64,000 bases of DNA from positions 1 to 64,000 of the forward strand of contig NZ_SWBP01000006.1 of NCBI RefSeq assembly GCF_005116455.1, given 5' to 3'. Positions 34,153 to 42,927 of the stretch are shown in pieces; within the stretch, counting starts at the first letter, position 1, and each line of letters opens with the position of its first letter. Below the pieces are notes generated by a model. That model was not told the DNA's origin. It searched no databases and saw only the letters and a program-made list of their open reading frames with translations. A program made the translations under genes and the position numbers. Origin of the DNA: Pedobacter cryophilus (GTDB lineage Bacteria; Bacteroidota; Bacteroidia; Sphingobacteriales; Sphingobacteriaceae).

Positions 34153-34734
34153 ATGGCAGAAGTTTCTAGCATCACGGAATTTGGCAAAGTTTTAATCTTC
34201 CTGATTACAGGAATTATATTTGTTGGCCTTACTTTTGGATTAAATAAATTTATTGCTCCCCATCATCCCAATCCAGAAAAAAACAGTTCTTATGAATGTG
34301 GTGAAGAAGCCACAGGCAATTCATGGATTCAGTTTAATAGTCGTTTTTACGTTATAGCGCTCATATTTTTGTTGTTTGATGTAGAAATGATTTTTGTTTT
34401 CCCCTGGGCAACTGTATTTAGTGATAAAGCATTAATTGCAACAGATGTACGCTGGGGCTGGTTGGCTTTTACAGAAATGCTCATCTTTATAGGTATTCTT
34501 TTATTGGGCTTGGTTTACGTTTGGAGAAAAAAAGATTTAGACTGGATTAAACCTACTGCGTTTATACCACAGGTTAATACTGCTATTCCGGTAAACGCTT
34601 ATCAAGCTATTAATCAAGAAAAATACATTCCTTTTCAACATAAGGCTAAGGCCGAAGCCATTGCAACCGTAGAAATAATAACTGAGGTTACTGTAGCAAA
34701 ACCCAAATTTACGCCACGATTTAAAAAAGCATGA
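34153..34734 (+). CDS. nuoA: NADH-quinone oxidoreductase subunit A
   Basis: Membrane subunit of proton-pumping complex I. 193 residues; the first ~125 form the usual three-helix subunit. The conserved block [20 protein letters not shown] lies at about residues 48-67 and the acidic membrane segment [13 protein letters not shown] at about 74-86. The remaining ~65 residues are a hydrophilic tail not found in most NuoA proteins (typically 115-145 residues). Its stop overlaps the nuoB start. The boxes upstream suggest a leaderless transcript. Confidence 0.93.
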   Translation: MAEVSSITEFGKVLIFLITGIIFVGLTFGLNKFIAPHHPNPEKNSSYECGEEATGNSWIQFNSRFYVIALIFLLFDVEMIFVFPWATVFSDKALIATDVRWGWLAFTEMLIFIGILLLGLVYVWRKKDLDWIKPTAFIPQVNTAIPVNAYQAINQEKYIPFQHKAKAEAIATVEIITEVTVAKPKFTPRFKKA

Positions 34735-35213
34735 GTTTAGAACAACAATTAGAAAGCACCGGAGTAGTAGTTACCAAATTAGATGATTTGATGAATTGGG
34801 CTCGTTTATCCTCTTTATGGCCTTTAAGTTTTGGTTTGGCCTGTTGCGCTATTGAGATGATGGGTTCTATGGCTTCTAATTTTGATTTAGACCGTTTTGG
34901 GGTTTTTCCTCGTCCTTCGCCTCGTCAGGCTGATGTGATTATTATTGCCGGAACGGTAACTTTTAAAATGGCGGATAGAATTAAAAGATTATATGAACAA
35001 ATGCCCGAGCCAAAATATGTGATTTCTATGGGATCATGTGCTAACTGTGGCGGCCCCTATTGGGAACATGGTTACCATGTGGTAAAAGGTGTTGATAGAA
35101 TTATCCCTGTAGATATTTATGTGCAAGGCTGCCCTCCCCGTCCGGAAGCATTAATTGGAGGCATTTTAGAGTTGCAGAAGTTGATAGAGAAAGAAAGTTT
35201 GGCTCATATTTAG
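34731..35213 (+). CDS. nuoB: NADH-quinone oxidoreductase subunit B
   Basis: Peripheral-arm subunit carrying cluster N2. 160 residues, normal length. The four 4Fe-4S ligands are C38, C39 ([11 protein letters not shown]), C103 (MGSCANCGG) and C134 (VQGCPPRP). Cytoplasmic side of the inner membrane. It overlaps the end of nuoA by 4 bases. The next gene on this strand is purK; nuoC lies about 3.9 kb further on, so the usual nuoA-B-C-D array is interrupted. Confidence 0.97.
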   Translation: MSLEQQLESTGVVVTKLDDLMNWARLSSLWPLSFGLACCAIEMMGSMASNFDLDRFGVFPRPSPRQADVIIIAGTVTFKMADRIKRLYEQMPEPKYVISMGSCANCGGPYWEHGYHVVKGVDRIIPVDIYVQGCPPRPEALIGGILELQKLIEKESLAHI

Positions 35214-35216
35214 GAG

Positions 35217-35606
35217 TTATTTATCCCAAATTAAGTTTATATTGTATTTGCTAAAGTGCTGATCTTTAGATAAAATAGCCAAATTAAAGTTAATCCCTTG
35301 AGCAATTATAATTCTATCAAAAGGGTCTTGATGATGAAATTCTAAACGAGATAATTGAAGAATATGACTTGTTGTGATCGGCAAAATAGACAAGCCACTA
35401 CTTTCAATGATTTCAAAAACTTTTTCTAAAGATTCATTCAGTTCTAATCTATTTAACGAATTCTTAATAGCTATTTCCCAAAAAGAAGCAATACTTACAT
35501 AACAGTTATTATTAATGTCCTCTATGATAATTTTAGCTTTTTTAGGTAGTTTAGAATCGTTTGTAATAAACCATATTACGGCATGAGTATCAATTAAAAC
35601 ATCCAT
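35217..35606 (-). CDS. VapC-like PIN-domain toxin
   Basis: 129-residue PIN-domain nuclease. Acidic metal-binding residues are visible: D6 (IDTHAVIW), E43 (SFWEIAIK), D94 or D98 (DPFDRIIIAQ) and D117-type acid near the C-terminus. Toxins of this type cleave tRNA or mRNA. Its start overlaps the stop of the upstream antitoxin-like gene in TAATG. The module lies just after nuoB on the opposite strand, between nuoB and purK. Confidence 0.88.
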   Translation of the reverse strand: MDVLIDTHAVIWFITNDSKLPKKAKIIIEDINNNCYVSIASFWEIAIKNSLNRLELNESLEKVFEIIESSGLSILPITTSHILQLSRLEFHHQDPFDRIIIAQGINFNLAILSKDQHFSKYNINLIWDK

Positions 35607-35812
35607 TAGCTATAGTCTTCAAAACCAGCAATAGGTGCATCAAAATTATCTTTAATTTTTATTAAACCTTTTGCTTGACCTGCAATTCGTTTTTTAGAGA
35701 TCATATTCGCTTTTTCTGACTTTAATTTCAGGAAATCAATAAAATCAGCTACTTCAGCCTTGAGGTTAGATGGCAAAGAAGATAATTTTTCATATAGCTG
35801 TATATCAGTCAT
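35606..35812 (-). CDS. DUF2281/VapB-like antitoxin
   Basis: 68 residues from the start MTDIQLYEKL; an upstream ATG (35845) would add 11 codons. It resembles the DUF2281 family, where an LSSLPSNLKAEVADFIDFL helix (residues 8-26) is typical, followed by a lysine-rich central part and an acidic C-terminal tail (FDAPIAGFEDYS) that could plug the toxin. Same-strand TAATG overlap with the PIN-domain gene supports a toxin-antitoxin pair. The -7 box TATATTTG at 35828-35835 lies 16 bases upstream, which favours the shorter start. Confidence 0.78.
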   Translation of the reverse strand: MTDIQLYEKLSSLPSNLKAEVADFIDFLKLKSEKANMISKKRIAGQAKGLIKIKDNFDAPIAGFEDYS

Positions 35813-35827
35813 AAAAATCTGTTTTAA

Positions 35828-35835
35828 CAAATATA
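35828..35835 (-). promoter_or_regulatory. Candidate -7 promoter element of the toxin-antitoxin operon
   Basis: TATATTTG on the minus strand, 16 bases before the antitoxin ATG at 35812. It would give a leader of about 9 bases and lies within the longer reading frame, arguing for the shorter antitoxin. Confidence 0.45.
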
Positions 35836-35948
35836 GGTAAATCATATAACCTAAAAAATTGGGTTTAAATAATAAATCATGATATTTGAAATAAATTTTT
35901 TAAATAAAAAAATACAAACTCAGCAAACGCAGTAGTTTAAAAATAAAA

Positions 35949-37085
35949 ATGAAATCAATTACACAAACTCGTTTAGGTATTTTAGGTGGCGGTCAGTTAG
36001 GTCGTATGCTGATACAGGAAGCCATTAATTACAATATTTCTATTAGTATTTTAGATCCAGATCCAGATGCGCCTTGCAAAAATATTTGTGATCATTTTGA
36101 AGTAGGTTCTTTAGGAGATTATGAAACTGTTTATCAGTTTGGAAAAAACCTTGATTTGCTCACTATTGAAATAGAAAAAGTAAATATTGAGGCCTTAGAA
36201 GATTTAGAAAAAAAAGGTGTAGTCGTTTATCCTCAACCAAGAATCATCAGATTAATACAGGATAAAGGCTTGCAAAAGCAGTTTTTTAAAGAAAACGACA
36301 TCCCTACCTCTCATTTTCAATTGTTTAATTCGAGAGAGCAATTAAAAGCCGCAAATATTCACTTCCCTTTTATTCAAAAATTAAGGAGAGATGGTTATGA
36401 TGGAAAAGGTGTTAAAAAAATTGCTGATGCCAATGATTTGGATGAAGCTTTTGATAAACCAAGCTTAGCAGAAAAGCTGGTTGATTTTGAAAAAGAAATT
36501 GCGGTAATTGTTGCCAGAAATGAGGATGGAGAAATGACCACCTTCCCAATGGTAGAAATGGATTTTAATCCGCAAGTTAATTTGGTCGAATTTTTAATTT
36601 CTCCATCAGAATACCATTTTGATATCCAGCAAATGGCCGAAAACATTGCTAAAAAAATTGCCAGCAGTTTAAAAATTGTAGGAATTTTAGCGGTAGAAAT
36701 GTTTTTGACCAAAGACCACCAAATTTTGGTAAATGAATTAGCGCCAAGGCCGCATAACAGTGGCCACCAAACTATAGAAGGAAATTACACTTCACAGTTT
36801 GAGCAACATTTAAGAGCTATTTTTAATTTGCCTTTAGGCGATACCAGATGCCTAACTAATGCCATTATGATTAACCTTTTAGGCGAAGAAGGATATGAAG
36901 GCATTGCAGAATATGAAGGTTTAGAAGAAATTTTAAAGAAAGATGGCGTTTATGTTCACCTTTATGGTAAAAAGTTTACCAAACCTTTCCGTAAAATGGG
37001 ACACATCACTATTGTTGATGAAAACCGAGAAAAAGCGATAGAAAAAGCAAAATTTGTTAAAGAACATATTAAAGTAAAAGCATAA
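35949..37085 (+). CDS. purK: 5-(Carboxyamino)imidazole ribonucleotide synthase
   Basis: ATP-grasp enzyme of purine synthesis that carboxylates AIR to N5-CAIR. 378 residues. Preserved blocks are LGILGGGQLGRML (residues 9-21), the ATP-grasp core around RDGYDGKGVKKI and EKLVDFEKEIAVIVARN, and NELAPRPHNSGHQTIEG near residue 260 (metal and substrate loop). Cytoplasmic. Followed by purE after 139 bases containing a repeat, so the pair may be expressed as separate transcripts. It separates nuoB from nuoC. Confidence 0.96.
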   Translation: MKSITQTRLGILGGGQLGRMLIQEAINYNISISILDPDPDAPCKNICDHFEVGSLGDYETVYQFGKNLDLLTIEIEKVNIEALEDLEKKGVVVYPQPRIIRLIQDKGLQKQFFKENDIPTSHFQLFNSREQLKAANIHFPFIQKLRRDGYDGKGVKKIADANDLDEAFDKPSLAEKLVDFEKEIAVIVARNEDGEMTTFPMVEMDFNPQVNLVEFLISPSEYHFDIQQMAENIAKKIASSLKIVGILAVEMFLTKDHQILVNELAPRPHNSGHQTIEGNYTSQFEQHLRAIFNLPLGDTRCLTNAIMINLLGEEGYEGIAEYEGLEEILKKDGVYVHLYGKKFTKPFRKMGHITIVDENREKAIEKAKFVKEHIKVKA

Positions 37086-37125
37086 ATTTTTGATCATTAA
37101 AAATGACAAAAAATTCATCAACTCA

Positions 37126-37210
37126 GCCTCTGTGAACTTCGTGTTCTCTGTGGTTAAAAATCATACACATAAACAAGCCATTACGAACAAAATCAGCGTT
37201 CTGTGTGGTT
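37126..37210. repeat. CTCTGTGGTTA-type dispersed repeat between purK and purE
   Basis: CCTCTGTGAACTTCGTGTTCTCTGTGGTTA and a second TTCTGTGTGGTTA about 50 bases later. Same word family as 17782-18125 and 23121-23371. Non-coding. Confidence 0.65.
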
Positions 37211-37224
37211 AAAATTATAACACA

Positions 37225-37737
37225 ATGACAAAACCAAAAATAGGAATCATCATGGGCAGTCGCTCTGATTTGGGCATTATGGAAGAAGCCGCTGATGTTT
37301 TAAAAGAATTAGGCGTAGATTATGAGTTAACAGTAGTTTCTGCCCACAGAACTCCTGATAGAATGTTTGATTATGCAAAAACTGCCGCAAGCAGAGGTTT
37401 AAAAGTAATTATTGCTGGCGCAGGTGGCGCAGCACATTTACCAGGCATGGTAGCCTCTACCACTTCTATACCAGTAATTGGCGTCCCTATAAAATCAAGT
37501 AATTCTATTGATGGTTGGGATTCTGTTCTTTCTATTTTACAAATGCCAAATGGTATTCCGGTGGCTACAGTTGCTTTAAATGGAGCCAGAAATGCAGGAA
37601 TTTTAGCCGCTCAAATGTTGAGCATTGCCGATGTTAAAATTGCAGACAGACTGATCAAATTTAAAAATGATTTAAAACTAAAGATTGAAGAATCAGCAGA
37701 GAATCTAAAAAACGAAGGGTTTCCTTCCGAATATTAA
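37225..37737 (+). CDS. purE: N5-carboxyaminoimidazole ribonucleotide mutase
   Basis: Converts N5-CAIR to CAIR after PurK. 170 residues, standard. [20 protein letters not shown] (residues 7-26), [13 protein letters not shown] (39-51), [14 protein letters not shown] (64-77) and [16 protein letters not shown] are the family blocks. The stop shares TTAA with the convergent yqgE stop at 37734-37737. Cytoplasmic. Confidence 0.97.
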   Translation: MTKPKIGIIMGSRSDLGIMEEAADVLKELGVDYELTVVSAHRTPDRMFDYAKTAASRGLKVIIAGAGGAAHLPGMVASTTSIPVIGVPIKSSNSIDGWDSVLSILQMPNGIPVATVALNGARNAGILAAQMLSIADVKIADRLIKFKNDLKLKIEESAENLKNEGFPSEY

Positions 37738-38297
37738 TTCAAAGCCGGGTCCATTGGGAATTTAGCAATATGGGCATATTTTTCTCCCATATTAATAATT
37801 GCTTCTTTCCATAAATCTGCTTCAGAATCATCAAATATCATATCTGGGTTGTATTTATTAGATACAATCCAGCTGTTAACCAACAATTCATCATTGAGTT
37901 GATCATCAGTCCAACCAGAGTATCCTATAAAAAACCGAACCTCATCTTCTTTAATATTGTAATTATTGATCTGTATTTTCAGGCTCTCAAAATCACCACC
38001 CCAATACAATCCATTTCCTAAATCAATGCCATTTGGTATTTTATCTGGTACTTTGTGAATAAAATGTAGAGTATCAGTAGCCACAGGTCCACCCAAATAA
38101 ACCATAAAATTAGCATCCCAACAATCAGGAATAATATCGCTTAATAAATAATCGCTTTTCTGATTAATAATATAACCTAAAGCACCCTCCGGTTTATGCT
38201 CTACCAGCAAAACTACCGAACGTTTAAAATTAGGATCTGCCATAAACGGTTCTGATATTAATAGTGTTCCTTGTGCAGGAGAGAGTTTATTTATCAT
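37734..38297 (-). CDS. YqgE/AlgH-family protein
   Basis: 187 residues, the family length. Conserved blocks: [22 protein letters not shown] (split by residues 11-32), GALGYIINQ near 39-47, and [12 protein letters not shown] near 71-82. The fold is known (AlgH/YqgE), function not established; links to alginate regulation in Pseudomonas and to other roles are not general. No signal peptide. Convergent with purE, overlapping its stop codon. Divergent from pdxH. Confidence 0.93.
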   Translation of the reverse strand: MINKLSPAQGTLLISEPFMADPNFKRSVVLLVEHKPEGALGYIINQKSDYLLSDIIPDCWDANFMVYLGGPVATDTLHFIHKVPDKIPNGIDLGNGLYWGGDFESLKIQINNYNIKEDEVRFFIGYSGWTDDQLNDELLVNSWIVSNKYNPDMIFDDSEADLWKEAIINMGEKYAHIAKFPMDPALN

Positions 38298-38439
38298 ATC
38301 AATTTATTAAAATGTTATTTAATATTGTTTTTAACGAGCAATAAGCGTACAAGGTTTTTATTATTATTTAATTTCTAAATTAACAAATGTTTTAATATTG
38401 CTTTAAAACCATTTACACAATGATTAAGTTTGTTGAGTG

Positions 38440-39093
38440 ATGAGTATAGAAAAATCAACCATACAAAATTTAAGACAAGATTACCGTTCTGCTTCTTTGT
38501 CTAAAAGCGATATTGATAAAAATCCGTTTCAGCAATTCTCTAAATGGTTTAAAGAAGCTTTAAATGCTAAAGTTACTGAACCTAATGCGATGACTATTGC
38601 TACAAGCAGTAAAAACGGTATTCCATCAGCCAGAATTGTTTTACTCAAAGAATTTGATGAAAATGGTTTTGTATTTTACACTAATTACAACAGCCAAAAA
38701 GGAAAAGAACTGGAAGAAAACCCACATGCTGCATTAATTTTCTTTTGGGGCGATTTAGAAAGACAAATAAGAATAGAAGGTACCGTTGAAAAAGTAACCG
38801 AAGAAGAAGCTACCGAATATTTTAATTCCCGACCAAAAGGAAGCCAATTAGGCGCACATACTTCGCCACAAAGTGAGACCATACCAAACAGATCATTCTT
38901 AGAGTATAAATTAGCTGATTTAGAAAAAGAATATCATTACAAAGACATTCCAAAACCCTCACATTGGGGTGGTTATAGAGTAATCCCAAATAAAATAGAA
39001 TTTTGGCAAGGCCGAACCAGCCGTTTACATGATAGAATTGTTTATCTAAAAAATAACGACCAATCCTGGCGTTTTGAAAGGTTGGCACCCTAA
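38440..39093 (+). CDS. pdxH: Pyridoxine/pyridoxamine 5'-phosphate oxidase
   Basis: FMN enzyme that makes pyridoxal 5'-phosphate from PNP or PMP. 217 residues from the ATG at 38440; a GTG one codon earlier is possible but less likely. Conserved blocks are DPFQQFSKWF-like N-terminus, MTIATSSKNGIPSARIVLLK (residues 50-69), a KGSQLGAHTSPQSE substrate loop (128-141), GGYRVIPNKIEFWQGRTSRLHDR (split, near 175-197). The stop overlaps the nuoC start in TAATG, so PLP synthesis and complex I share an mRNA here. Cytoplasmic. Confidence 0.96.
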   Translation: MSIEKSTIQNLRQDYRSASLSKSDIDKNPFQQFSKWFKEALNAKVTEPNAMTIATSSKNGIPSARIVLLKEFDENGFVFYTNYNSQKGKELEENPHAALIFFWGDLERQIRIEGTVEKVTEEEATEYFNSRPKGSQLGAHTSPQSETIPNRSFLEYKLADLEKEYHYKDIPKPSHWGGYRVIPNKIEFWQGRTSRLHDRIVYLKNNDQSWRFERLAP

Positions 39094-39593
39094 TGATTAT
39101 TGATATTGTTAAAGAAATTTTAATTGCCAAGTTTGGAGATGAGGTAATTATAGCCGAGGAAAGATCGCATCTTCAACCTGCATTAGTTATTCACCCCAAT
39201 TTTATTTCGGATGTTTGCCTTACGCTGAGAGATCATCCAGAAACTTGGTTTGATTTTCTTTCTAGCTTAAGCGGAATTGATTATGGTGTAGAGCAAAAGA
39301 AATTTGGAGTAGTTTATCACCTCAGTTCTATCATTAAAAATCATCAAATAGTGCTTAAAGTAATGCTTGAAAACGACAGAGATGAAAATAATCTCCCTGT
39401 TTTTAAAAGTGTAAGTACCGTTTGGAAAACTGCCGAATGGCATGAGCGTGAAGCCTTTGATTTATTAGGAATTTACTTTGAAAACCACCCAGATTTAAGA
39501 AGAATTCTTTTGCCTGATGATTGGGAAGGTTATCCTTTAAGGAAAGATTATAAAACAGCAGAGCGTTACCATCAAATTAAAATCGACTTATAA
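39093..39593 (+). CDS. nuoC: NADH-quinone oxidoreductase subunit C
   Basis: 30-kDa-type peripheral subunit of complex I. 166 residues, separate from NuoD rather than fused. The signature [39 protein letters not shown] is visible in blocks near residues 111-148. Cytoplasmic face. Its ATG overlaps the pdxH stop by one base (TAATG). nuoD follows after 10 bases. nuoA and nuoB lie about 3.9 kb upstream. Confidence 0.96.
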   Translation: MIIDIVKEILIAKFGDEVIIAEERSHLQPALVIHPNFISDVCLTLRDHPETWFDFLSSLSGIDYGVEQKKFGVVYHLSSIIKNHQIVLKVMLENDRDENNLPVFKSVSTVWKTAEWHEREAFDLLGIYFENHPDLRRILLPDDWEGYPLRKDYKTAERYHQIKIDL

Positions 39594-39603
39594 ATATCGA
39601 TTA

Positions 39604-40791
39604 ATGAACTATCAAGAAGCACTCACTCGCTATCAGCATAAAATCAATTCGGTTTCTTCAGAAGAAATGGTTTTAAATTTAGGTCCGCAACACCCCAGTA
39701 CACATGGTGTTTTAAGATTAGAATTAATAACCGACGGAGAAATTGTAAAAGAAGTAATTCCACATTTAGGCTATTTGCACCGCTGTTTTGAAAAACATGC
39801 AGAAGCACTTAACTATGCTCAAATAATCCCTTACACAGACCGTATGGACTATTTAGCATCTATGAATAACAACCATGCTTTTGTAATGGGTGTAGAAAGA
39901 ATGTTGGGCATAGAAAACGATATTCCTAAAAGAGTTGAATACATACGTGTTTTAGTTTGTGAACTTAACAGAATTGCTTCTCATTTAATTGCTGTTGGTA
40001 CTTATGGTATTGATATTGGCGCCTTCACTCCTTTTCTGTGGTGTTTTAGAGATCGTGAACATATTATGAATATGTTAGAGTGGGCATCAGGAGCTAGAAT
40101 GCTTTACAATTATATTTGGGTTGGCGGCTTATTTTATGATGTACCCGTTGGTTTTGAAGAACGTTGCCAAGAGTTTGTGGCTTACTTTAAACCTAAAATG
40201 AAGGAATTAAATGAGTTATTAACTGATAACCAAATTTTTATTTCTAGAACAGCCAATGTGGGTATTTTACCTTTAGATGTGGCTATTAATTATGGTTGTT
40301 CTGGTCCTATGTTACGTGGATCTGGATTAAAATATGATTTAAGACGGGTAGATGAATATTCGGTTTACCCCGAGTTGGATTTTGAAATTCCTTACGCCAA
40401 AGGTGAAATTGGAACAGTTGGCGATTGCTGGAATCGCTATAAAGTTAGAATTGATGAAATTGCCGAATCGCTCAAAATTATTGAACAATGTACAGAGAAG
40501 CTTACCAAAGAACATAAAAGAACTCCAGATTTTGACCCAAGAGCAAAAGCGCCTAAAAAGATTGTCCCTAAAGCGCAAGATTTTTATATCAGATCTGAAA
40601 ATCCAAAAGGAGAAATTGGTTTTTACTTTATAGCTGATGGAAAATCAGATAAACCTTTTAGGGTAAAAGCTAGAGGGCCAAGCTTCTCTAATCTTTCTGT
40701 TATTCCTGAGATTTCTAAAGGTGTAATGATAGCTGATTTAGTAGCTATTATTGGTTCTATAGATATTGTTTTAGGAGAAGTAGACAGGTAG
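39604..40791 (+). CDS. nuoD: NADH-quinone oxidoreductase subunit D
   Basis: 49-kDa-type subunit lining the quinone site. 395 residues. Preserved features: [17 protein letters not shown] near residues 24-40 with the catalytic H-bonding histidine, [26 protein letters not shown] (split, near 59-84), GASGARML-type [11 protein letters not shown], and the final [31 protein letters not shown]-terminus. Cytoplasmic side of the inner membrane. The following gene is unrelated; nuoE to nuoN are not in this window. Confidence 0.97.
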   Translation: MNYQEALTRYQHKINSVSSEEMVLNLGPQHPSTHGVLRLELITDGEIVKEVIPHLGYLHRCFEKHAEALNYAQIIPYTDRMDYLASMNNNHAFVMGVERMLGIENDIPKRVEYIRVLVCELNRIASHLIAVGTYGIDIGAFTPFLWCFRDREHIMNMLEWASGARMLYNYIWVGGLFYDVPVGFEERCQEFVAYFKPKMKELNELLTDNQIFISRTANVGILPLDVAINYGCSGPMLRGSGLKYDLRRVDEYSVYPELDFEIPYAKGEIGTVGDCWNRYKVRIDEIAESLKIIEQCTEKLTKEHKRTPDFDPRAKAPKKIVPKAQDFYIRSENPKGEIGFYFIADGKSDKPFRVKARGPSFSNLSVIPEISKGVMIADLVAIIGSIDIVLGEVDR

Positions 40792-40969
40792 TTTTTTATG
40801 ATTTACCCTTATATTTTATTTTTTTGTACTAAAATATATACAATAAACCTCTTAAAATGAATGTTAAAACAGCTTTTAAAGTCGCCAAACAACTTGGCAT
40901 TGTTTTGACATAGTAGGAAATGTATTAAAATACAAAAAAGCAAAAAAATAAAACACTAAAATAAAAGTT

Positions 40970-41413
40970 ATGAAAAAGTTAATGAGTATAATATTGATAT
41001 CGGTTAGTTTAGCCGCTTGTAATAATAAATACAAAGCAAGTTCTGATGATAAGATTGACTCTGTTAAAATAATGAAGGATAGCCTAAGATTAGATAGTTT
41101 TGAAAGAGCTAAGGCTGATGAACAAACAGCTTTAGAAGAACAAAAAATTGCTGCCGCTGCTGCTGCAAACAAAACATCAGTAACAAATAATTATTCTTCA
41201 AATTCAAGTGGCACTACTGCCGCTCCTGCCCAGAAAAAAGGTTGGAGTTCTGCAGCTAAAGGTGCGGTAATTGGAGGAGCTGCCGGAGCGGTTGGTGGTG
41301 CATTAATTGATAAAAAATCTGGTCGTGGTGCTGTTATAGGTGGTGTTGCTGGCGCAGGTGCTGGTTATATTATTGGTAGAAGTAACGATAAGAAAACAGG
41401 AAGAGCGCAATAA
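40970..41413 (+). CDS. Glycine-zipper (YMGG-like) lipoprotein
   Basis: 147 residues. Signal sequence with lipobox SLAAC (cysteine near residue 17) for outer- or inner-membrane anchoring. The middle is charged and alanine-rich; the C-terminal ~50 residues are a glycine zipper (AAKGAVIGGAAGAVGGALI, then AVIGGVAGAGAGYIIG), a pattern for membrane insertion or oligomers. Similar proteins respond to osmotic or envelope stress in other bacteria, but that is not shown here. Followed by a strong terminator (41441-41469). Confidence 0.85.
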   Translation: MKKLMSIILISVSLAACNNKYKASSDDKIDSVKIMKDSLRLDSFERAKADEQTALEEQKIAAAAAANKTSVTNNYSSNSSGTTAAPAQKKGWSSAAKGAVIGGAAGAVGGALIDKKSGRGAVIGGVAGAGAGYIIGRSNDKKTGRAQ

Positions 41414-41440
41414 GCTAATTTATAAAATTTAAAAACATTA

Positions 41441-41469
41441 AAGGTTGCCTTTTAAGGCAGCCTTTTTTT
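41441..41469 (+). terminator. Intrinsic terminator after the glycine-zipper gene
   Basis: 9-bp stem GGTTGCCTT / AAGGCAGCC (41443-41451 / 41454-41462, one G-T pair) with a 2-base loop, then TTTTTTT. It lies 28 bases past the stop at 41413. Confidence 0.85.
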
Positions 41470-41514
41470 ATGCCTTATATTTTAATAGCCTATTTTCCGT
41501 TTTAGTTATTTTTA

Positions 41515-41522
41515 TACCTTTG
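41515..41522 (+). promoter_or_regulatory. Candidate -7 promoter element of the M23 peptidase gene
   Basis: TACCTTTG, with TTTC at 41494-41497 (17-base gap) as a possible -33 box. The leader to the ATG at 41564 would be about 35-40 bases. Confidence 0.45.
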
Positions 41523-41563
41523 TTCACTTTAATTGAACGCTATAAACTATTAATTATCAATTC

Positions 41564-42532
41564 ATGGCGAAAACAAAATATTATTTTAATTCACAAACGC
41601 TTAAGTACGAAAAGGTTAAATTAAGTATTGGGGTTAAAGTTTTAAAAGGTTTAGGTTTCCTTTCTACTGCTTTAGTTTTTTCTTTTATCATTATTGCTTT
41701 GGCTTATACATTTTTAGATTCGCCTAAAGAAAAGCAGTTGAAAAGAGAGATCAATTCTTTAAGCTTACAATATGAAATTTTGCAAAGCAGATTAAAGCAA
41801 ATGGATGTGGTGATGAATGATTTGCAAGAAAGAGACGATAACATTTACAGAGTTATTTTTGAGTCTGAACCTATCCCATTAGAAGTTAGAAAAGCCGGAT
41901 TTGGTGGTATAAACAGATATAAAAATTTAGATAACTACAATTACTCTAAATTAATGATAGAGACTACCAAGAAAATAGACATGCTTTCTAAAGAAATTTA
42001 TGTGCAATCTAAATCTTATGATGAATTGGCTAAAGCGGTAAATTCTAAAGGAAAAATGATGGCATCTATCCCTGCTATTCAACCTATTGATAGCCGAAAA
42101 CTTAGAGGTTCTATTTCTGGTTTTGGTTATAGAATGCACCCTATATACAAGATAAGAAAGATGCATGAAGGGTTAGATTTTGCTGCACCTATTGGAACTC
42201 CTATTTATGCAACCGGAGATGGCGTAGTAATTGCAGCCGGTGCAGAGAGAGGTTATGGAAATAGGATAATAATTAATCATGGTTATGGCTATATCACCAA
42301 ATACGCACACATGAGTAAGTTTAAAGTAAAAATTGGAGTAAGAATTAAACGGGGTGATGTGATTGGTTTTGTAGGCAATACTGGAGCTTCTACTGGTCCG
42401 CATTGCCATTACGAGGTTTATAAAAACAAAAAACCTATTAATCCAATAAATTTCTTTTTTAATGATTTAACACCTTCAGAATATATGACGATGCTAGAAA
42501 TAGCATCAAGAGATAATCAATCTTTAGATTAG
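41564..42532 (+). CDS. M23-family (LytM-type) membrane metallopeptidase
   Basis: 322 residues with a single N-terminal membrane segment (about residues 27-50) and a periplasmic coiled-coil (KEKQLKREINSLSLQYEIL). The C-terminal LytM/M23 domain is from about residue 195, with zinc ligands in HEGLDFAAPIG (H-x3-D) and the HCHYE motif (H-x-H). The active-site residues look intact, so the protein may be a real D,D-endopeptidase that trims peptidoglycan. The next gene, a MerR regulator, begins 41 bases later on the same strand. Confidence 0.93.
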   Translation: MAKTKYYFNSQTLKYEKVKLSIGVKVLKGLGFLSTALVFSFIIIALAYTFLDSPKEKQLKREINSLSLQYEILQSRLKQMDVVMNDLQERDDNIYRVIFESEPIPLEVRKAGFGGINRYKNLDNYNYSKLMIETTKKIDMLSKEIYVQSKSYDELAKAVNSKGKMMASIPAIQPIDSRKLRGSISGFGYRMHPIYKIRKMHEGLDFAAPIGTPIYATGDGVVIAAGAERGYGNRIIINHGYGYITKYAHMSKFKVKIGVRIKRGDVIGFVGNTGASTGPHCHYEVYKNKKPINPINFFFNDLTPSEYMTMLEIASRDNQSLD

Positions 42533-42573
42533 TGTTTTAAAACAAAAATTATAAAAATACAGCACAGCTAAAT

Positions 42574-42909
42574 ATGCCTTATAAAGAAAAAGAAATAGCC
42601 AAATTGTACTATCCAATTGGAGAAGTTGCCGAAATGTTTGAAGTAAATACGTCTATGATTAGGTTTTATGAAAAGGAATTTGACATTTTACAGCCTAAGA
42701 AAAACGCTAAAGGAAACCGACTTTTTAGACCTGAGGATATTGATAATTTAAAAATCATTTTCAACTTAATTAAGAATAAAGGTTTTACTATTCAAGGTGC
42801 TAAGGAGCATTTAAAATCTAATAAAAACGAGGTACATGAACAACAAAAAGTGATTGATGCCTTAGAAAAATTAAAATCTTTTATGACCGAATTAAAAGAT
42901 CAACTCTAA
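42574..42909 (+). CDS. MerR-family transcriptional regulator
   Basis: 111 residues. N-terminal MerR winged helix: YYPIGEVAEMFEVNTSMIRFYEKEF (split, residues 12-36) with the typical Y-E-K, then FRPEDIDNLKIIFNLIKNKGF. The C-terminal part is a short coiled coil (residues ~75-110) for dimerization; there is no cysteine or other metal-ligand cluster, so the effector is unknown. Cytoplasmic. It lies between a membrane endopeptidase and an AI-2E transporter on the same strand, with short gaps, so probably one transcript with both. Confidence 0.9.
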   Translation: MPYKEKEIAKLYYPIGEVAEMFEVNTSMIRFYEKEFDILQPKKNAKGNRLFRPEDIDNLKIIFNLIKNKGFTIQGAKEHLKSNKNEVHEQQKVIDALEKLKSFMTELKDQL

Positions 42910-42927
42910 AACTTATAAACTTTATTT

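Noticed and set aside
40894-40910. Sigma-54-like TTGGCATTGTTTTGACA before the glycine-zipper gene
   Set aside because: The GG to GC spacing is wrong (and GC is GA), so it is not a proper -24/-12 match. It shares only the -24 half with the yciE promoter.
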